DNA of 9,185 nt. Origin: Ruminococcus sp. UBA3280. GTDB lineage: Bacteria > Bacillota > Clostridia > Oscillospirales > Ruminococcaceae. Under the pieces are notes generated by a model. It was not told the origin of the DNA. It searched no databases and saw nothing but the letters and a program-made list of their open reading frames with translations. Below, in pieces: positions 6,335 through 9,185 of this stretch. The DNA lies in the NCBI GenBank assembly GCA_002362175.1, contig DETU01000062.1, positions 1-9,185 of the forward strand, read 5' to 3'. Position numbers and translations under genes: made by a program. Positions within the stretch are counted from its first letter, which is position 1, and each line of letters starts with the position of its first letter.

Positions 6335-6978
6335 ATAAAAAGGAAATTGCAGAACTTGCCATAACAGAACTGGAGAAACTCTATCCTGATATAGAATGTT
6401 CGCTGAAATATAAAAAACCGTATGAACTGATGTTCGCAACAAGACTTGCGGCACAGTGTACAGACGCAAGGGTAAACGTAGTAACCAAAACCCTTTTTGA
6501 AAAATATCCCGACCTTGAATCGTTCGCAAATGCAGATATTGAGGAACTGGAAGAAGTTGTAAAACCCTGCGGACTTTATCATATGAAAGCAAAAAGTCTC
6601 AAAGAGATGTCACGTCAGTTGCTGGACAATTTCGGCGGTGAAGTCCCCGACAATATGGACGACCTGCTCACACTTTCAGGCATAGGACGCAAAACCGCTA
6701 ACCTTGTACTCGGTGACGTTTTCGGAAAACCTGCTGTTGTTACGGATACTCACTGTATACGCATAACGGGACGGCTCGGACTTACCGAAAACAAAGAACC
6801 TGCAAAAGTGGAAAAAGACCTTGTTAAAATTCTTCCGCCTGAAGTTTCAAACCATTTCTGTCATCAGACTGTACAATTCGGACGTGATGTATGCTGTGCA
6901 AGAAACCCTAAATGTGAAAAATGTACTCTTAATTATTTTTGCAGATACTATGCAGAAAATAAAAAGCAGAAAACTTAA
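6331..6978 (+). CDS. nth: Endonuclease III, DNA glycosylase/AP lyase
   Basis: This 215-residue base-excision repair enzyme would remove oxidised pyrimidines and nick the abasic site. Visible parts are the N-terminal helices with FATRLAAQCTDARVN, the helix-hairpin-helix LTLSGIGRKTANLVL (113-127) carrying the catalytic lysine K121, and the catalytic aspartate D139 in VVTDTHCIR. The C-terminal iron-sulfur loop has cysteines C188, C195, C198 and C204 in the C-x6-C-x2-C-x5-C spacing typical of the [4Fe-4S] cluster of the family. Length and motif positions agree closely with E. coli Nth (211 residues, K120/D138). The start overlaps the previous stop by 4 bases (ATGA), with AAGGGAG at 6316-6322. In many Firmicutes nth sits near dnaD or replication genes; here it follows an unknown two-helix membrane protein. 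It appears intact and functional. Confidence 0.96.
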   Translation: MNKKEIAELAITELEKLYPDIECSLKYKKPYELMFATRLAAQCTDARVNVVTKTLFEKYPDLESFANADIEELEEVVKPCGLYHMKAKSLKEMSRQLLDNFGGEVPDNMDDLLTLSGIGRKTANLVLGDVFGKPAVVTDTHCIRITGRLGLTENKEPAKVEKDLVKILPPEVSNHFCHQTVQFGRDVCCARNPKCEKCTLNYFCRYYAENKKQKT

Positions 6979-6983
6979 CTTTA

Positions 6984-7649
6984 ATGATGATTTTTGTTAG
7001 CCGTCTGTTATAAAGATTTTCTGATAATGCTGTTATTTCAGCAAATGCAGAGAAAAGTGCTGGATATGAAGTTGGTACATATGAAAGACTTGAATCAAAA
7101 AAGAAAGAAAATCCGCTTGTTATTATAAATGGAAATCTTATTGATGGTACAACCTGCTCAGATGATGTTGTTATTCCCGACAGTGTTACAAGTATCGGAG
7201 GTTATGCATTTTTGAATTGTAAAAGTTTCACATCAATGACAATCCCCGAAAATGTTAAAAGCATTGATAAAGGTGCATTTATCCACTGTGAAAATCTTGA
7301 ATCTATAACAATCCTTAATCCTGATTGTGCAGTATATGATAGTAGAGATACTATCTGCAATTATATTACCTATGGCGGTGTACCGATAACCAAATATTCA
7401 GGAATAATAAGAGGCTATGAAAACTCAACCGCACAAGCATATGCTGAAAAATACGGTTATGATTTTAGAGCTATCGGTGATGCAAACGGAGACGGAAAAG
7501 TTACCGTTGCAGACGCTGTTATGATTCAGAACTTTATTTCAGGAAAATCTGAACTTACCGACCGACAAGCCTGTGACCTCTGCCAAGACGGAAAAATTGA
7601 CTCTTTCGATTTGTGTCTGCTTAAAAAAATGATTATACAGAATCAATAA
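6984..7649 (+). pseudogene. Remnant of a secreted leucine-rich-repeat (BspA-like) protein with dockerin; no usable start
   Basis: An open frame runs from 7014 to a stop at 7647-7649, but no ATG, GTG or TTG occurs in it before TTG 7212, inside the LRR region. It encodes SDNAVISANAEKS, which looks like the end of a signal peptide with an A-x-A cleavage site. BspA/LRR_5-type repeats follow (DVVIPDSVTSIGGYAF, MTIPENVKSIDKGAF, ESITILNPDC) and then the cap IIRGYENSTAQAYAEKYGY, familiar from ruminococcal LRR proteins. A dockerin ends it, with loops DANGDGKVTVAD and DLCQDGKIDSFD. The same frame upstream holds ATGs at 6984 and 6987, but a TAA at 7011 cuts them off, so the signal peptide is broken by a stop or indel. 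Starting at TTG 7212 would give a 145-residue product without an export signal. Only about two LRR units remain, fewer than usual, which suggests decay or deletion. A sequencing error near 7011 is an alternative. Confidence 0.75.
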
Positions 7650-7651
7650 TG

Positions 7652-7690
7652 TAAAAAAGAGCCGTATTCCTGAGAATACGGCTTGTTTTG
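7652..7690. terminator. Bidirectional rho-independent terminator between convergent genes
   Basis: A perfect 10-bp stem (7660-7669 AGCCGTATTC with 7674-7683) has a CTGA loop. The plus side exits into TTGTTTTG and the minus side into CTTTTTTAC, so it can end both the LRR-dockerin remnant and the aldolase gene, whose stop is at 7691. Confidence 0.9.
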
Positions 7691-8674
7691 TTATTCCTGA
7701 GCAAGAATTTCCTTGTAAAATTCAGAATAGTCCTTTCTGTTGTCACCTGTGAACTGAATAGCTGTTCTTGGGTGCTGATTGAGGAGACCTGTCATAAGGT
7801 ACTGTAAATCATATCCCCATGTAATACCGTCCTCACGGAGTTTTGTCATATGTTCTTCAATGAACTGCAAAACAGGGTAAATATTATACTTTGGATTCTT
7901 GAGGAAACCTAAAAGAAGTTCCATAGCACAGTTACCCGCACCTCTGCCCATTTCGGAATATGTAGCATCAAGCCAGTCAACGCCGTCACCGACAGCTTCA
8001 ATTGTATTTGCAAAAGCAAGCTGTTGGTTGTTATGGGCGTGAATACCGACCTTTTTGTTATACTTGGCTGCCACTTCCAGATATTTATCCGCAAGCCTTC
8101 TTGCCTGTTCCGGGTACAGGGAGCCGTAACTATCCACCAGATAAATGGTGCCGACGCTGCTCTGACCGAGCAGGTCAAGAGCCGCATCCAGATCCGTCTC
8201 ATTTGCCTTGGAGATCGCCATGATGTTGACCGTAGTCTCATAGCCTTTCTTCGTGCAGTCCTCGATCATCTCGATCGCCGACGGAATCGTGTTGATGTAA
8301 GTCGCGACACGCACCAGATCAACCGGGCTGTCCTTCTTGTTTAAGATATCTTTCCTGAAATCACACCGGCCCACATCCGCCATGACGCCGATCTTCATGT
8401 CCGTCTTGTTATCGCCCACAACGGCGCGGATGTCCTTGTCGTCACAGAACTTCCACTTGCCGAACTTGTTTACGTCGAACATCTCCTTGGATGCCTTGTA
8501 ACCAAACTCCATGTAATCCACACCGGCCTTGATATTGGCACGGTACAGCGCCCTCACAAACTCGTCCGTAAAGAAAAAATCATTCACCAGACCGCCGTCC
8601 CGCAGTGTGCAGTCCACAACCTTGATATCCGGTGCGTATGACATCAATGTTCTTCCTTTTGCTCTCTTTTCCAT
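7691..8674 (-). CDS. HMGL/DRE-TIM-type aldolase (4-hydroxy-2-oxovalerate aldolase-like), substrate unknown; possible composite gene
   Basis: This 327-residue TIM-barrel protein of the DRE-TIM metallolyase superfamily starts at ATG 8674, behind AGGAGGAG at 8682-8689 (spacing 7). A second possible start is M11. It has DCTLRDGG (21-28; D21 as metal ligand, RDGG catalytic loop), DSYGSLYPEQ (181-190), the metal-binding IHAHNN (211-216) and GRGAGN (243-248). These resemble DmpG-type aldolases and related acyltransferases, but the usual DmpF acetaldehyde dehydrogenase partner is not visible, so the real substrate is unclear. It lies 31 bases downstream of tyrS on the same strand and was probably co-transcribed with it. 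Oddly, the 5' two-thirds (above about 8100) is GC-rich with six GATC sites, while the 3' third (7691 to about 8030) is AT-rich with none. The protein frame is intact across the change, so the gene may be a chimera joined in a conserved stretch. Confidence 0.85.
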   Translation of the reverse strand: MEKRAKGRTLMSYAPDIKVVDCTLRDGGLVNDFFFTDEFVRALYRANIKAGVDYMEFGYKASKEMFDVNKFGKWKFCDDKDIRAVVGDNKTDMKIGVMADVGRCDFRKDILNKKDSPVDLVRVATYINTIPSAIEMIEDCTKKGYETTVNIMAISKANETDLDAALDLLGQSSVGTIYLVDSYGSLYPEQARRLADKYLEVAAKYNKKVGIHAHNNQQLAFANTIEAVGDGVDWLDATYSEMGRGAGNCAMELLLGFLKNPKYNIYPVLQFIEEHMTKLREDGITWGYDLQYLMTGLLNQHPRTAIQFTGDNRKDYSEFYKEILAQE

Positions 8675-8681
8675 GGTTTTT

Positions 8682-8689
8682 CTCCTCCT
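8682..8689 (-). promoter_or_regulatory. Ribosome binding site of the aldolase gene
   Basis: Read on the minus strand this is AGGAGGAG, 7 bases before the ATG at 8674. It supports the longer start (M1) over M11 at 8644, which has only a weak purine run before it. Confidence 0.8.
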
Positions 8690-8705
8690 GCATTCACTCT
8701 GAAAT

Positions 8706-9185
8706 CTAAACCAGAATTTTCTTAAAACTCTTCTTTCCCTTTTTCACAATGAACTCTTCCGCCGCGATATCCTCTTTCGTGTAGGATGTCTTGACATCGC
8801 CTACCTTCTCTCCATTCACGGACACGCCGCCCTGTTCCACGGCTCTTCGCGCCTCGGAACGGGAAGACGCCAGTCCGCCGGAGACCAGAATGCCCAGAAT
8901 ATCGATTCTGCCGTCCTTGAAATCTTCGTCTTCCAACGTCACAGCCGGCATGTTCTCCGAACTTGTGCCGCCCACAAAAAGCGCTCTGGAAGCCTCTTTC
9001 GCCTTGCCGGCCTCCTCCTCGCCATGCACCAGACTGGTCAGCTCATAAGCAAGAATTTCCTTCGCTTCATTTAACTGGCTTCCCTCCCATTTATCCATCT
9101 CCTCGATCTGCTCCAGCGGCAGGAAAGTGAGCATCCGCAGACATTTCAGTACGTCCGCATCGTCCACATTGCGCCAGTACTGGTA
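8706..9185 (-). CDS. tyrS: Tyrosyl-tRNA synthetase, C-terminal part (5' end beyond the window)
   Basis: The frame is open to the window edge and the last 160 codons are visible. The first visible residues, YQYWRNVDDADV, belong to the late catalytic region of bacterial TyrRS. They are followed by the anticodon-recognition helical domain (LRMLTFLPLEQIEEM, EAKEILAYELTSLVHGEEEA). A C-terminal S4-type RNA-binding domain follows (DILGILVSGGLASSRSEARR, VSVNGEKVGD), ending KKGKKSFKKILV. The enzyme charges tRNA-Tyr with tyrosine in the cytoplasm. The N-terminal Rossmann fold with the HIGH and KMSKS motifs lies outside, beyond 9185. GC is clearly higher here (about 58% in line 9001-9060) than in the signalling and restriction genes on the left. 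An internal ATG in the visible stretch, at 9165-9167, is not the start. Confidence 0.95.
   Translation of the reverse strand, partial: YQYWRNVDDADVLKCLRMLTFLPLEQIEEMDKWEGSQLNEAKEILAYELTSLVHGEEEAGKAKEASRALFVGGTSSENMPAVTLEDEDFKDGRIDILGILVSGGLASSRSEARRAVEQGGVSVNGEKVGDVKTSYTKEDIAAEEFIVKKGKKSFKKILV

Noticed and set aside
7212..7649. Independent 145-residue gene starting at TTG 7212
   Set aside because: The frame is coding-like well upstream of TTG and the start would fall in the middle of an LRR unit. The GGAGG at 7197-7201 encodes the Gly-Gly of the repeat and is probably coincidental.
8002..9048. Plus-strand open frames opposite the aldolase and tyrS (for example 8024-8344 and 8791-9048)
   Set aside because: They are antisense to well-recognised conserved genes, lack ribosome binding sites and show no recognisable motifs; GC-rich DNA easily gives such shadows.

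Overview
The window looks like chromosomal DNA from a low-GC Firmicute of the Ruminococcus/Oscillospiraceae kind. The main clues are two proteins ending in type I dockerin modules (cellulosome-style assembly), a BspA-like leucine-rich-repeat fragment, strong AGGAGG ribosome binding sites, and AT-rich coding DNA. No database search was possible, so this placement is an inference. The last ~1.1 kb at the right edge does not match the rest in base composition.

Layout, left to right on the plus strand: (1) about 1-2830, a signalling operon with a receiver-HPt protein (probably the tail of a tripartite sensor kinase, with an apparent one-base frameshift near position 50), a receiver-AraC response regulator, and a receiver-histidine kinase. 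It is closed by a strong terminator. (2) 2831-3156, a 326-bp non-coding stretch carrying two ~88-bp direct repeats, each with a TATAAT box. (3) 3157-4035, a secreted CAP-domain protein with a dockerin and two credible start codons, then a terminator. (4) 4086-5883, a compact DpnII-type restriction-modification system (GATC adenine methyltransferase plus endonuclease) behind its own promoter. Its sampled GC is markedly lower than that of its neighbours. (5) 5934-6978, a promoter, a small two-helix membrane protein and endonuclease III (nth), overlapping by 4 bases. (6) 6984-7649, a startless remnant of a secreted LRR-dockerin protein, then a bidirectional terminator. (7) 7691-9185 on the minus strand, an HMGL/DRE-TIM-type aldolase gene downstream of the 3' part of tyrS.

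Two observations stand out. First, GATC, the site of the encoded restriction system, occurs only twice in the first ~8.1 kb, both times inside the methyltransferase gene. It then occurs seven times in the last ~1.1 kb. Second, the same boundary coincides with a jump from roughly 35-40% to 50-58% GC (hand-counted sample lines) in the middle of the aldolase gene. The simplest reading is that the right end comes from a different genome, by assembly chimera or by recombination through a conserved gene, while the left part belongs to a genome long exposed to a GATC-cutting enzyme.

I found no CRISPR array, tRNA, rRNA or transposase, and no demonstrably new biological system. The least explained items are the duplicated promoter-like element and its shared initiation motif, the nth-coupled membrane protein, and the dual-start secreted CAP-dockerin protein.
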